From the IMG/VR virus record IMGVR_UViG_3300028920_000004, positions 1-64,000 of that record: 64,000 bases of DNA; one strand, 5' to 3'. The stretch's first letter is position 1. Every line of letters starts with the position of its first letter. The DNA comes from a virus. Both the position numbers and the translations under genes were made by a program. This document shows, piece after piece, positions 31,325 through 39,358 of the stretch. Under the pieces are notes generated by a model. That model saw nothing but the letters and a program-made list of their open reading frames with translations, made no database searches and was not told the origin of the DNA.

Positions 31325-32665
31325 ATGGAAGAAACTTATCCTTCTATATATGAATATTATGATTATTTAATTAAGACTTATATATCCAATCTATCAGATT
31401 ATAGTGATTGGATTTCTACTGAAAGAATTGATAATTTTTATTCTAAAAACCAACCTATACGATATAGAATTCCTTTCAATACTCATGATGAATTCGGAAA
31501 CGAAAAAACCGAAAGTGAATGGGTATGGGTTACTAAAGAACAATTAGCTATTGCTCTTTTGCTCAAAGAAGCTCTCCTACAACAATATGATAGATTTCCT
31601 AGTCTAGATAATTTACAATTTCAAGATGAAATATGGTATAATGATTCAAGTGATGATTATAGATGGGCATGTTTTAAATTAATGGATAGTCCTGCACATG
31701 CTTTTTATAATGATTTCTCTACTGAAGGAATGGGATTCGCTAGTTCTACTTGTGTAGTAGATGTTCCTATATATCCTTATTACAGTTGTTGTAGTATAAA
31801 AGGATATAGGATTCCTTATATATGGGCTAAAACATGGATAAAACAACCTAACAGATTTTCAGGATTACAAATAAGATTTGAAGAAAGAACATATATCAAA
31901 ACTTCATCTTCTCCAGATATTCCTACCTTTGTAACCGATGGCAGAAAAAACTTAGAAACTTGGTATAAACCTGTCCAAAGATACTATCTCTATTATAATA
32001 CAGGTCAAAGGTATGGACAATATTATGTAGATTCTCAATTATGTAGAAAATCATGTCCTATTAATGACCGATATTATTCTCCAGGTTTAGGGGAATATGC
32101 TGGAGACCGACCAGATATTTGTAAAATATGGACAAATATAGGAACTGGCACTTGTTCTGATTATGGACTTCCTAATGATGGATATGAATGTAGAGAAGGA
32201 TTATATTATGTTTATCAATGTGCAGAATATGGCTATGATTGTAGACCTTATTATGATTGGATAGGTGGAGGAGGAGTTACTTATTATGATGATAGAACTC
32301 ATCCTGATTTAAGAGGAGCCAATAACCAAATTATAACTCCATATCCTCATGGAGGTTCTTGGTATCTACAAAATCCTTTAGATGCTGTAGATTTATGTGC
32401 TGTATGTTCTTCAGGAAGTCAAAGCGATAAATCAGGAGTAGATAATGAAGACATAGAAGAAATTTGGGTTAGAGCTTATATTGTAGATAGTAAGGGAAAT
32501 GAAATTACATTTGATAAAACTTTAGGAGCCAGCGAAGGAATTCAAAATGCAGAATTTGCGTATGACCAAGTAATTAATATTTTAAGAACTATCCATGAAA
32601 AAATAGAATCAGATGGAGATTTTACTTATAATCTATATTATTATGGTGGTCGAGGAACTGCTTAA
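31325..32665 (+). CDS. Tyr- and Cys-rich putative tail/adhesin protein, 446 aa
   Basis: The ATG at 31325 (GGAGGAG upstream) is preferred over an in-frame TTG at 31304. The chain is exceptionally rich in Tyr, with Cys clusters (CSSTCVVD-type, YYSCCSIKGY, CRKSCPINDRYY, CSDYGLPNDGYECREGLYYVYQCAEYGYDC), which suggests disulfides in an exposed protein. No known domain recognised. It is the last plus-strand gene and its 3' end overlaps the convergent minus-strand gene by 44 nt. Confidence 0.55.
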   Translation: MEETYPSIYEYYDYLIKTYISNLSDYSDWISTERIDNFYSKNQPIRYRIPFNTHDEFGNEKTESEWVWVTKEQLAIALLLKEALLQQYDRFPSLDNLQFQDEIWYNDSSDDYRWACFKLMDSPAHAFYNDFSTEGMGFASSTCVVDVPIYPYYSCCSIKGYRIPYIWAKTWIKQPNRFSGLQIRFEERTYIKTSSSPDIPTFVTDGRKNLETWYKPVQRYYLYYNTGQRYGQYYVDSQLCRKSCPINDRYYSPGLGEYAGDRPDICKIWTNIGTGTCSDYGLPNDGYECREGLYYVYQCAEYGYDCRPYYDWIGGGGVTYYDDRTHPDLRGANNQIITPYPHGGSWYLQNPLDAVDLCAVCSSGSQSDKSGVDNEDIEEIWVRAYIVDSKGNEITFDKTLGASEGIQNAEFAYDQVINILRTIHEKIESDGDFTYNLYYYGGRGTA

Positions 32666-33404
32666 AATAATCACCTTTTTTTAAAGCTTTACATTTAATA
32701 GTTTTTTTTATTATTTCTTTTCTTAATCTTTTTTGATTATATTTAGAATTGGACAATCGTTTAAAAAATTCTTCATAACTTATATTAGGAAACAAAGTTA
32801 AATTACTATCTCCTACCACTATAATCTTACATTTTTCTTCATTCTGAAAATATCCAAAATCTATCATTTGTTTATTAGGACTATTATAATAGGCATCTTT
32901 GCCTATTCCTCTATGATTAATTTCTCCTTGATAATAATGAGTTAAATTCCTATTAAATTTCTTTTTATTTTTATTCTTTTTTAATTTGCCATAATCATAC
33001 CCTAATAAATAAATATTGCCTTTATCTATCAAATAAATAGCTAAAGAAAGTGTAAAAACTCCTGCCAAATTTTTTCTATATACTCCATCTCTTAAATCTC
33101 TATTATAATGACCACTAGCATACAATCTTAAAGTATTTGGATAAGGAACTTCATCTTTACTTCTATATGTTCCAATTAATAAAGGCAAAGAATCAATTTT
33201 ATCATATTCGTGTTCATAAAATCCTTGATTGCTTTGTTTTGTTGGGTTATAATCTACATAAGAAGTAAAAGTAGAATCAAAATGTTTATAAGCATAATTT
33301 ATAGTAATAACAAATTTATCTTTAATCTTATCTTTTAATCCTTGGCTTAATCCATCTTTAATAGAATAACCCCCTCCAATTATAATTACTTCATTGGGTA
33401 TCAT
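32622..33404 (-). CDS. DUF115/sialyltransferase-like Rossmann protein, 260 aa
   Basis: The N terminus has a nucleotide-binding-type loop IIIGGGYSIKDG; later segments LAGVFTLSLAIYLIDKGNIYLLGYDYG and NLTLFPNISYEEFF resemble DUF115/MptE-like proteins and bacterial sialyltransferase-type glycosyltransferases, families that share this fold. The reaction cannot be deduced. It overlaps the upstream kdsA by 4 nt (ATGA), so the two are co-translated, and it is the last gene of the minus-strand glycan cluster. A role in transfer of a nucleotide-activated sugar acid would fit. Confidence 0.5.
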   Translation of the reverse strand: MIPNEVIIIGGGYSIKDGLSQGLKDKIKDKFVITINYAYKHFDSTFTSYVDYNPTKQSNQGFYEHEYDKIDSLPLLIGTYRSKDEVPYPNTLRLYASGHYNRDLRDGVYRKNLAGVFTLSLAIYLIDKGNIYLLGYDYGKLKKNKNKKKFNRNLTHYYQGEINHRGIGKDAYYNSPNKQMIDFGYFQNEEKCKIIVVGDSNLTLFPNISYEEFFKRLSNSKYNQKRLRKEIIKKTIKCKALKKGDYFKQFLDHHNNIDYK

Positions 33405-34183
33405 ATTTTACTCCAAGCTTCACTTATGATTTTTATAATATTTTCCATATCATCTAAAGGTAATTGCGTAGCACTATCAGATATTGCTTTATCTGGTTCG
33501 GGATGAACTTCAATAAATATTCCGTCAACATATCCAGTAGCTATTGCTCCTTTTATCATAGGAATTACAAATTCTCTATTTCCTCCTGATTTTCCTCCTT
33601 TAGATGGAATTTGTTGGCTATGTGTAGCATCGAAAATAATAGGATAATTTCCAAATTTTTTCATAATCATAAAAGACCTAAAATCTACTATAAGGTTATT
33701 ATATCCAAAACAAGTACCCCTTTCCGTTATCATAATATTCTTATTTCCAGTAGCTTCTACCTTCTCTATGACATATTTTATATCCCAAGGAGAAAGAAAT
33801 TGACCCTTTTTTATGTTGACTTTTCGAGCATATCTTCCAATAGTGTGAATTAAGTCTGTTTGTCGGCACAAAAAGGCTGGAATTTGGACAATATCAGCTA
33901 TTAGAGCTACTTTTTTGGCCTCTTCGACTGTATGGGTATCTGTTAAAATCTTAATGCCTTGTGCCTTGATTCTGCTTAAAATTCCTAATCCAGTTTCTAA
34001 TCCTACTCCTCTAAGTGAATTATTAGAGGTTCTATTAGCTTTATCATAGGAAGCTTTAAATATGAACTCTATATTATCATATTTATCGGTAATTTCTTTA
34101 AGCTTTTCTGCGGTTTTTCGTGTGGTGGTTTCATCTTCGATGGCACAATTACCAGCAATTAGAATAAGTTTTTTATTTTTCAT
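33401..34183 (-). CDS. kdsA: 3-deoxy-8-phosphooctulonate synthase (Kdo-8-P synthase), 260 aa
   Basis: Condenses phosphoenolpyruvate and arabinose-5-phosphate to Kdo-8-phosphate. Signature blocks are intact: AGNCAIE (residues 10-16), FKASYDKANRTS, IQIPAFLCRQTDL, KKGQFLSPWD, ERGTCFGYNNLIVDFRS, FDATHSQQ, GKSGGNREF and EVHPEPDKAISD. Cys13, the His of ATHS, the Glu of EVHPEP and the Asp of ISD match the metal ligands of the metal-dependent (Aquifex-type) class. Length is normal (about 260-285). No CMP-Kdo synthetase (KdsB) is seen. It lies next to a cupin and a DUF115-like gene, and the KpsC/KpsS-like gene is 7 kb away in the same operon. Confidence 0.93.
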   Translation of the reverse strand: MKNKKLILIAGNCAIEDETTTRKTAEKLKEITDKYDNIEFIFKASYDKANRTSNNSLRGVGLETGLGILSRIKAQGIKILTDTHTVEEAKKVALIADIVQIPAFLCRQTDLIHTIGRYARKVNIKKGQFLSPWDIKYVIEKVEATGNKNIMITERGTCFGYNNLIVDFRSFMIMKKFGNYPIIFDATHSQQIPSKGGKSGGNREFVIPMIKGAIATGYVDGIFIEVHPEPDKAISDSATQLPLDDMENIIKIISEAWSKI

Positions 34184-34193
34184 TTGCTATCCT

Positions 34194-34595
34194 TTATAAT
34201 TCTAACATTCCTTTCTTCTTCATTTCTGGTTCAGTATATTCTTTCCCTTTTATAACTTTCCCTCCTATAGATTCTCTATTAATATCATTAGGGTCTATTT
34301 TACCCTTTTCTACAAAGGCTAGTTCTACCATTATACTATCTTTTACCGCAAAAAATCTATGTTTGACTGGAGGACGGACTTCAAATATATCTCCTGGTTT
34401 TAAAACTTTTGACCCTCTTTCCGTTTCTATTCTTACCGCACCTTTAATAACTGCAAAACGATTTATTTTTTTACTATGGGTATGGGTCGAACAAAAATAA
34501 TTTTTCTTAACATTTAGTAGGTCTATCTCTGAAGTTCTGGTAAGAAGCAATCTTTGTCTAGTTCCCCAAATTTTGAATACGCTACTATCGTCCAT
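34194..34595 (-). CDS. Cupin-domain protein, 133 aa
   Basis: A single cupin barrel: first motif around THTHSKKINRFAVIKGAVRIE (residues about 37-57), then a GD turn (KPGDIFEVRPPVKHRFFAVKDSIMVELAF). The metal-type His and Glu residues are only partly conserved. Small cupins of this kind accompany sugar-nucleotide and Kdo/sialic acid pathways, for example the C-terminal cupin of mannose-6-P isomerases. Eleven nt separate it from kdsA. An isomerase or regulatory sugar-binding role is inferred. Confidence 0.7.
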   Translation of the reverse strand: MDDSSVFKIWGTRQRLLLTRTSEIDLLNVKKNYFCSTHTHSKKINRFAVIKGAVRIETERGSKVLKPGDIFEVRPPVKHRFFAVKDSIMVELAFVEKGKIDPNDINRESIGGKVIKGKEYTEPEMKKKGMLEL

Positions 34596-34598
34596 GAA

Positions 34599-34757
34599 TT
34601 ATTCCTCCTCTGATAATATCTTAGTTCTGTCCTTAATTACTTTTAGAGAATCTTTACCTCTTTTTCTAACCACATAATCGTAATCTTCTATCTCATCTTC
34701 TAATACCTTTTCTCTTTTATCCAAAACTAACATCTTAACATTTTTAAGGATTCTCAT
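34599..34757 (-). CDS. Small hypothetical protein, 52 aa
   Basis: ATG at 34757 opens a charged chain (MRILKNVKMLVLDKREK ... DRTKILSEEE). It overlaps the protease gene's stop by 14 nt and ends just before the cupin start; its last codons GAGGAGGAA also serve as the cupin's ribosome site. No recognised motif; coding is supported by the fit between neighbours and by composition. Confidence 0.5.
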   Translation of the reverse strand: MRILKNVKMLVLDKREKVLEDEIEDYDYVVRKRGKDSLKVIKDRTKILSEEE

Positions 34758-35712
34758 GAGTTTCTAATACCCTTTCTGTTTGGTTAATAAAGTTTTTAAT
34801 ATCTTCTAATTTAATCGCTACTGCAAGAGAAGGATATTTTTCTACATCTTGAAAAATAAATCCTTCTACATTATATATAATACCTACAACCACTCCTACT
34901 ATTTGTCCTTGTCTATTTACTACCATTCCTCCAGAATTACCAGGAAAGGTTGGAGCACTTATAAGCATGTAATAGTTATAACTATCATTATATTTTCTTT
35001 TTATATAATTTGATACTATTCCTCGTTGTATGGTATAATGGAAACAATAAGGATGCCCTACAGTATATATTTCAGACCCTTTAGCTGGTATTTTTTTAGA
35101 TATATTAATAGCTGATACCTTTTGAATAGGTTTTTTTAGTCTTATAATAGATAAATCTAAATTATCAGCTTTAAAAATATTAGAATTTTCTATTTCAAAA
35201 AATTCTTGAATATCGTCATTTAAATTTACCACTACTCTATATTTATCAGAATTTTTAACCACATGTTTTGCGGTTAAAATCCATATATAATTTTCATCTA
35301 TTTGATATATTGTTCCTGTACCTCCTACTTTTCCGCATATAATTTCTACTGTAGCTTTTTGTAAATCTATAAAACTTGGAGTTTTTACATACTCATCTAT
35401 TATGTTGTCATATATTATCTGTTGTATGCTTACTTCATTTAACATCTCTCTATTAGTAGATATTAAACTATCTACTATCTTTATCTTTTTATTTATTTTT
35501 TGAAAATTATTATCAGATTTTTCATCTACATTTTTAATCTTCTTCTTTTCTTTGACTAAATGATTTTCCATCATCCTTATCCTATCACCTAAATGCTTAT
35601 TAATATTTGTTACATTTTCTATAAATATTCCTCCCATAATTAAAACCCCTACCAAAATTCCTATAAATCCTACTATTACCAATTTCTTCATTTTACTCTC
35701 ACTTCCTTTCAT
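34744..35712 (-). CDS. Membrane-anchored trypsin-like serine protease (HtrA/S1-type), 322 aa
   Basis: One N-terminal membrane segment (residues about 11-31) is followed by a coiled coil (about 36-98) and a chymotrypsin-fold domain from about 118. Catalytic triad candidates: His150 (TAKHV), Asp186 (NLDLSIIRL), Ser260 (FPGNSGGMV). There is no PDZ domain. Such an enzyme would act outside the cytoplasmic membrane. The ATG at 35712 overlaps the preceding stop (ATGA); an alternative ATG at 35691 (residue 8) also follows a purine-rich stretch. Unusual cargo for a phage, perhaps surface remodelling or defence against other phages. Confidence 0.8.
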   Translation of the reverse strand: MKGSESKMKKLVIVGFIGILVGVLIMGGIFIENVTNINKHLGDRIRMMENHLVKEKKKIKNVDEKSDNNFQKINKKIKIVDSLISTNREMLNEVSIQQIIYDNIIDEYVKTPSFIDLQKATVEIICGKVGGTGTIYQIDENYIWILTAKHVVKNSDKYRVVVNLNDDIQEFFEIENSNIFKADNLDLSIIRLKKPIQKVSAINISKKIPAKGSEIYTVGHPYCFHYTIQRGIVSNYIKRKYNDSYNYYMLISAPTFPGNSGGMVVNRQGQIVGVVVGIIYNVEGFIFQDVEKYPSLAVAIKLEDIKNFINQTERVLETHENP

Positions 35713-36206
35713 ATTTTAAGCCAATCCCAATTCCTAAAATATTCTTTAAGAAAAGTATTGACATTTTTATGGTAATTATTATCTGAAATCAAAAAATCAG
35801 TATCAAAAAAATGCCACTGTTGTTTATACCAAAATACACAAATACAATGCCCTCCTTGATTATCATTGTGCATTAAATATAAATCGCTTGGAATATTAAG
35901 TTCTTGTAATAATGCTTTAGATAAAATAGCAAAATCTTCACAGTCTCCATATTTAAATTCTATAGTTTCTAAAGGAGTTTGCCAAAAATCATATTTATAG
36001 ACTAAACTTTCGGATTTATATGTTATATTGGTTATTAACCATATTTTTATATCTTCAGGTGTTTTGATATTATTTTCAGATATAATATGTTGTATTTTAT
36101 ATCTATTTCCAGATTCAAAATATTTTATTACTTTGTCATAATGAGGATTATTAGATAATAACATAATCATCATATATGCCAAAAGTATTTTATTATAAAA
36201 TTTCAT
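35709..36206 (-). CDS. Transglutaminase-like (papain-fold) protein with signal-like N terminus, 165 aa
   Basis: The triad of the transglutaminase-like superfamily is present: Cys89 (YGDCEDFAILSKALL), His120 (QGGHCICVF) and Asp135 (WHFFDTD). The first 18 residues (KILLAYMMIMLLS after a short basic start) look like a signal peptide or anchor, so it probably acts outside the membrane, with the neighbouring anchored protease. Bacterial relatives are often peptidases. Overlaps the protease start by 4 nt. Substrate unknown. Confidence 0.7.
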   Translation of the reverse strand: MKFYNKILLAYMMIMLLSNNPHYDKVIKYFESGNRYKIQHIISENNIKTPEDIKIWLITNITYKSESLVYKYDFWQTPLETIEFKYGDCEDFAILSKALLQELNIPSDLYLMHNDNQGGHCICVFWYKQQWHFFDTDFLISDNNYHKNVNTFLKEYFRNWDWLKI

Positions 36207-36207
36207 A

Positions 36208-37083
36208 CTAATCCCCCATAACTTTCCTTAATCTTTTATTTGTTTTCTTCATTTTACAGTTCCAATAATTAGTAAAAACTTTTTTCATATCTCTAGTAGC
36301 CACTACTAATTGTTTCAAATTATATTTATCTTTAGCCAATGTTTTAAATTTTTTTAACCCTCTTTTTCTATATTTTTCATATTCTTTTGGTTTATATTCT
36401 ATATATTTACCAGAAATATCAATATTATAAAAAGATTTCCAATTTTTATTTTTAACTCTATATGCCCAATCTATATGTTCAGCCAATTTTAAATTTTCAT
36501 CCCATTTAATATCTATAAGCATTTTAGTTTTTGCTATAAAAAAATTTCTATGAATGTCTACTGGTTGGAACATATTTCCTTCAAATATTAGATAAGGTCT
36601 TTTTGGACAATCCAATTTAAAATGTTTATTTGGGATTAATTCAATATCTCCTTCCCAAGGTACTCTTCCATTTATATCGAATCCGATAGTACCATATTTT
36701 TCATTACTATCTAAAAATCTTATAATATTATTAATATCATATTTATCAGTAAACAATAAAGAATCTGCACTTATCCAACAATATTCATATCCTTTTTCTT
36801 TAGCTTTTTTAACTAAAAAGTTTCTAGCATAACTTAATCCACAATCAAAAGGTAAATTATAATAAGTTATACCATCTCTAAGTTGTCCGTACCCATAATC
36901 TGTAATATTCATACCAAAATTAGAAAATCCTTGTAATTTATCATTATCAGTTTTATAACTTTGATTTCCTACAAAGATATGATAATTCGGATTCCAATTA
37001 TCTAATATAGATTGGACAGATTTAATTAATAAGTCTTCTCTCAAAAATGTAGTTATAATTATCGCTGTTTTATTTTTTGTCAT
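36208..37083 (-). CDS. GT-A glycosyltransferase, paralogue 1, 291 aa
   Basis: Begins IIITTFLREDLLIKSVQSIL, then YHIFVGNQS, then YYNLPFDCGLSYARNFLV. This arrangement is shared with the genes at 39358 and 42635 and recalls GT2/GT12 enzymes such as animal beta-1,4-GalNAc transferases. At the place of the metal-binding DxD the sequence is SADSLLF, unlike the DND and EDD of its paralogues, so metal binding or activity may be altered. EHIDWAYR (about residue 200) is the equivalent of the downstream acidic/His motif. C terminus basic. Overlaps the upstream phosphatase by 14 nt. Confidence 0.8.
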   Translation of the reverse strand: MTKNKTAIIITTFLREDLLIKSVQSILDNWNPNYHIFVGNQSYKTDNDKLQGFSNFGMNITDYGYGQLRDGITYYNLPFDCGLSYARNFLVKKAKEKGYEYCWISADSLLFTDKYDINNIIRFLDSNEKYGTIGFDINGRVPWEGDIELIPNKHFKLDCPKRPYLIFEGNMFQPVDIHRNFFIAKTKMLIDIKWDENLKLAEHIDWAYRVKNKNWKSFYNIDISGKYIEYKPKEYEKYRKRGLKKFKTLAKDKYNLKQLVVATRDMKKVFTNYWNCKMKKTNKRLRKVMGD

Positions 37084-37498
37084 AATAAACCTCTAAAATA
37101 GTCCTATATACTAACATATTAGGTAAATAATTATTAAAAATTTCAGCATCTTCTCCGTTAAATATTTTACTTAATGCTCCTGCTACTCCTGCACTCCTAC
37201 TTATACCTGCTTCACATTGACAAATAACTAAATTAATATTATTCTTATATTTGTTTATAAAATTAAGAATATTTTTAGCATCTTCTTGTGTGAATAATTT
37301 TACTTTTATGTCAGAATTAGGCATATGTAAACCATCTAAATCATGAAAATCTAACCAAAGTATATCTAAACAATTTGCTTGTGAGGCTATCTTTCCTAAT
37401 TCTATAGGATATTTTGGACTTCTTATAGAAATTATTATATGAGGTTTATTTTCTTGATAATTTTTTATTTCTCTTTCACTCATTACTAAAAATTTCAT
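37070..37498 (-). CDS. Dual-specificity/tyrosine-type phosphatase, 142 aa
   Basis: The CX5R signature is CEAGISR at residues 95-101, followed by SAGVAGAL as in cysteine phosphatases; upstream DFHDLDGL provides the expected Asp-containing loop. The size corresponds to a minimal DSP domain. Substrate could be a phosphotyrosine protein, a sugar phosphate or a nucleotide. In capsule operons tyrosine phosphatases regulate export, so a regulatory role in the glycan cluster is possible (inference). AAGGAAATATTATG gives the start. Confidence 0.7.
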   Translation of the reverse strand: MKFLVMSEREIKNYQENKPHIIISIRSPKYPIELGKIASQANCLDILWLDFHDLDGLHMPNSDIKVKLFTQEDAKNILNFINKYKNNINLVICQCEAGISRSAGVAGALSKIFNGEDAEIFNNYLPNMLVYRTILEVYYDKK

Positions 37499-37507
37499 AA
37501 TATTTCC

Positions 37508-37705
37508 TTAATATTGTATAGGGCTTCGAGCCAATTCTTTTATATCTTTTTTTCTACAATGTGGACATCTTACTTTCCCTGTTTTTCCATTAGGTCTTGA
37601 CCATCTTCCATTTTCTAATAAAATAGTTCCTGTTTTAAAAAGTCTAGTAAATTCTTTATTACAATTATTACACCTATACTTAACTAAAAATTTTTTATTT
37701 TTCAT
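37508..37705 (-). CDS. Small zinc-ribbon protein, 65 aa
   Basis: Two CxxC pairs, CNNC (residues 12-15) and CPHC (48-51), flank a short beta-hairpin segment with TGTILLENGRWSRP: a typical zinc ribbon. Lys/Arg-rich, so nucleic acid binding is possible. It sits between the phosphatase and a sulfotransferase in the glycan island. One of at least five mini zinc-ribbon genes in the minus-strand half. Confidence 0.7.
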   Translation of the reverse strand: MKNKKFLVKYRCNNCNKEFTRLFKTGTILLENGRWSRPNGKTGKVRCPHCRKKDIKELARSPIQY

Positions 37706-37708
37706 AGT

Positions 37709-38287
37709 TTACTCCTTATATCCATATTTTATTGCCATTCCTCTTATCATATCTGTAAAAACTGGACTAATTTTATATAAATCTTCCCAAATTAATTTTC
37801 TATGGATTCTCATATTAGCCCTACTTACTATTGGTCTTTTTTTATTTTTTATTCCTAATTCTTTGCACCATTTATTCCATACTTTAGGAAGTTCTTCTAT
37901 CTTATATCTCCAAGAAGCTTTAGATTCTATAACCAAATTCCAACAATACCATGACCGCATACAATTATAAATACTTTGATTTCTATGTTTTAAAGGGTCA
38001 TCAAAAGGCACATATTTATTTATATATTCAAAACTTTGATTCCAAAGAGTAGTAGAAGAAGCAATAACATTTAAAGGATGTCTTACTTGATGAATTATTT
38101 TATCAAAATTGCATTTAATAATATTCTCAGGGGAAGGTTTAGGAAACTCTCCATCCACACAATGCTTCCAAGAAACTGTATATTTATGCCCACTTCTTTC
38201 AAACATTGAATCTTCTCCTAAAGCTCTAAGAAGTTTATAAGTATACATAGTGGCTGACCTAGGATGTCCTGTAATAAGATATTTCAT
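37709..38287 (-). CDS. Sulfotransferase-like protein A, 192 aa
   Basis: The 5'-phosphosulfate-binding loop is GHPRSATMYTYKLL (from residue 7) and the 3'-phosphate-binding motif is HQVRHPLNVIASS (about residue 67), both standard for PAPS-dependent sulfotransferases. A short 192-residue form without extra domains. It would transfer sulfate from PAPS to a glycan or metabolite; the acceptor cannot be told. Start overlaps the preceding stop. One of three sulfotransferases here, with the APS kinase and permease 6-8 kb upstream in the same operon. Confidence 0.8.
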   Translation of the reverse strand: MKYLITGHPRSATMYTYKLLRALGEDSMFERSGHKYTVSWKHCVDGEFPKPSPENIIKCNFDKIIHQVRHPLNVIASSTTLWNQSFEYINKYVPFDDPLKHRNQSIYNCMRSWYCWNLVIESKASWRYKIEELPKVWNKWCKELGIKNKKRPIVSRANMRIHRKLIWEDLYKISPVFTDMIRGMAIKYGYKE

Positions 38288-38685
38288 TATTTCCCTTCCT
38301 TGTTTATTTTCATTATACGTTCCACTTCTTCAATTAATTCTTCTGCACTTCTATAATTATGTTTATAATGAAAATTAATAGCTTTATCATCAAATATAAT
38401 ATCAAAATAAGGTTTAAATCTACTATCACATAAATTAGGGTCTCTTGGAGGTTGTCTATTTATAGCATGATATTTAAAATTATTATCTTTTAACCATTTT
38501 TTTAATTTAGGAGTACACATCCTACCAGTAAAAAGACCTATCCAATATCCTTTATCATAATAATGCTTCATAACATTTCTTATAGAAGCTACAGGACTTC
38601 CTAATTTATCAAACTCCCAAGGTCTAGTATAAGTAGCTATAACAGAATCAAAGTCAAACATTAGATAGCCTTTATATTGTAACAT
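38287..38685 (-). CDS. HAD-superfamily phosphatase-like protein, 132 aa
   Basis: Start chosen at the ATG 38685 because GGAGG lies 6 nt upstream; an earlier in-frame ATG (38721) lies inside the preceding gene without a ribosome site. Motif I is MFDFDSVIA (nucleophile plus second Asp), motif II LFTGR, and the acidic motif IV IIFDDKAI. CTPKLKKWLKDNNFKY and INRQPPRDP are shared by a family of small HAD-like proteins found in phages. It is not KdsC-like, so it is not an obvious Kdo-8-P phosphatase. Substrate unknown. Confidence 0.7.
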   Translation of the reverse strand: MLQYKGYLMFDFDSVIATYTRPWEFDKLGSPVASIRNVMKHYYDKGYWIGLFTGRMCTPKLKKWLKDNNFKYHAINRQPPRDPNLCDSRFKPYFDIIFDDKAINFHYKHNYRSAEELIEEVERIMKINKEGK

Positions 38686-38686
38686 T

Positions 38687-39358
38687 TTATTCCTCCAAAT
38701 AGGCTTCCCATTTAGTTCCAATTAATTTTTTCTTGATATAATTATAATTAATTATTAGTTTTTCTAAAGATTCTTTATTTTGTTTTTTAGTTACTGGTTT
38801 TAAATTTCTAACTTTAACTCCTAAAAATTTTTGTATCTTTTTTAATTCTTTGCTTAAATCTTTACATAAATCTTCGTAATAAACTGTAATTATAGGATTA
38901 TCTTTGAAATAATTATCTCCCCATTCTTCATTATTCTTTATTCCATTAATACGTTGAGCTAAATCTATATAATCTACTTTTATCATTTTTTTGTTAAGAG
39001 AGGTTCTTTTTCTACCTCTTATTAATCTCCACCAACCAGTTTTACACGCAATAAGATGAGATACTACTGTTCTTAATTTATTTTGTCTTTTAAGATGTAT
39101 AACTGAAATATTTTTACTTTTGCACCATTTCCAAAAATCTGCATTTGCATGGTTATAAAATATTTTAACACCTGTTACTTTATAACGTAAATTTCCCCAT
39201 ATTCTTTTTTTCTCAGAAGCTATAGTTCTATTTCGTCTTTTTAATTTTTTATGGTCAAAGGTTTCATTATAACACCTTATATCAGAATGTTTATTTAAAG
39301 CTGATTGTATTATAGTAGAACCTGTTCTTTCTCTTGCTAATATAATAAATTTCTTCAT
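38687..39358 (-). CDS. Sulfotransferase-like protein B (Stf0/NodH type), 223 aa
   Basis: The N terminus IILARERTGSTIIQSALNKH carries the 5'-PAPS loop (RTGST), as in Stf0/NodH-type carbohydrate sulfotransferases, and VIHLKRQNKLRTVVSHLIA is the 3'-phosphate motif; TVYYEDLCKDL is the usual conserved strand-helix near the end. Predicted to be cytosolic, with PAPS as donor and an unknown glycan as acceptor. It belongs to a different family from protein A. Overlaps the glycosyltransferase at 39358 by one base. Confidence 0.8.
   Translation of the reverse strand: MKKFIILARERTGSTIIQSALNKHSDIRCYNETFDHKKLKRRNRTIASEKKRIWGNLRYKVTGVKIFYNHANADFWKWCKSKNISVIHLKRQNKLRTVVSHLIACKTGWWRLIRGRKRTSLNKKMIKVDYIDLAQRINGIKNNEEWGDNYFKDNPIITVYYEDLCKDLSKELKKIQKFLGVKVRNLKPVTKKQNKESLEKLIINYNYIKKKLIGTKWEAYLEE

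Noticed and set aside
33401-34183. KdsA as a DAHP synthase or sialic acid synthase
   Set aside because: The CRQTDL, KGQFLSPWD and ERGTCFGYNNLIVDFRS blocks are specific to Kdo-8-P synthases.
38287-38685. HAD protein as KdsC (Kdo-8-P phosphatase)
   Set aside because: It lacks KdsC-type sequence (no DVDGVLTDG-like motif I context) and resembles another small HAD group.
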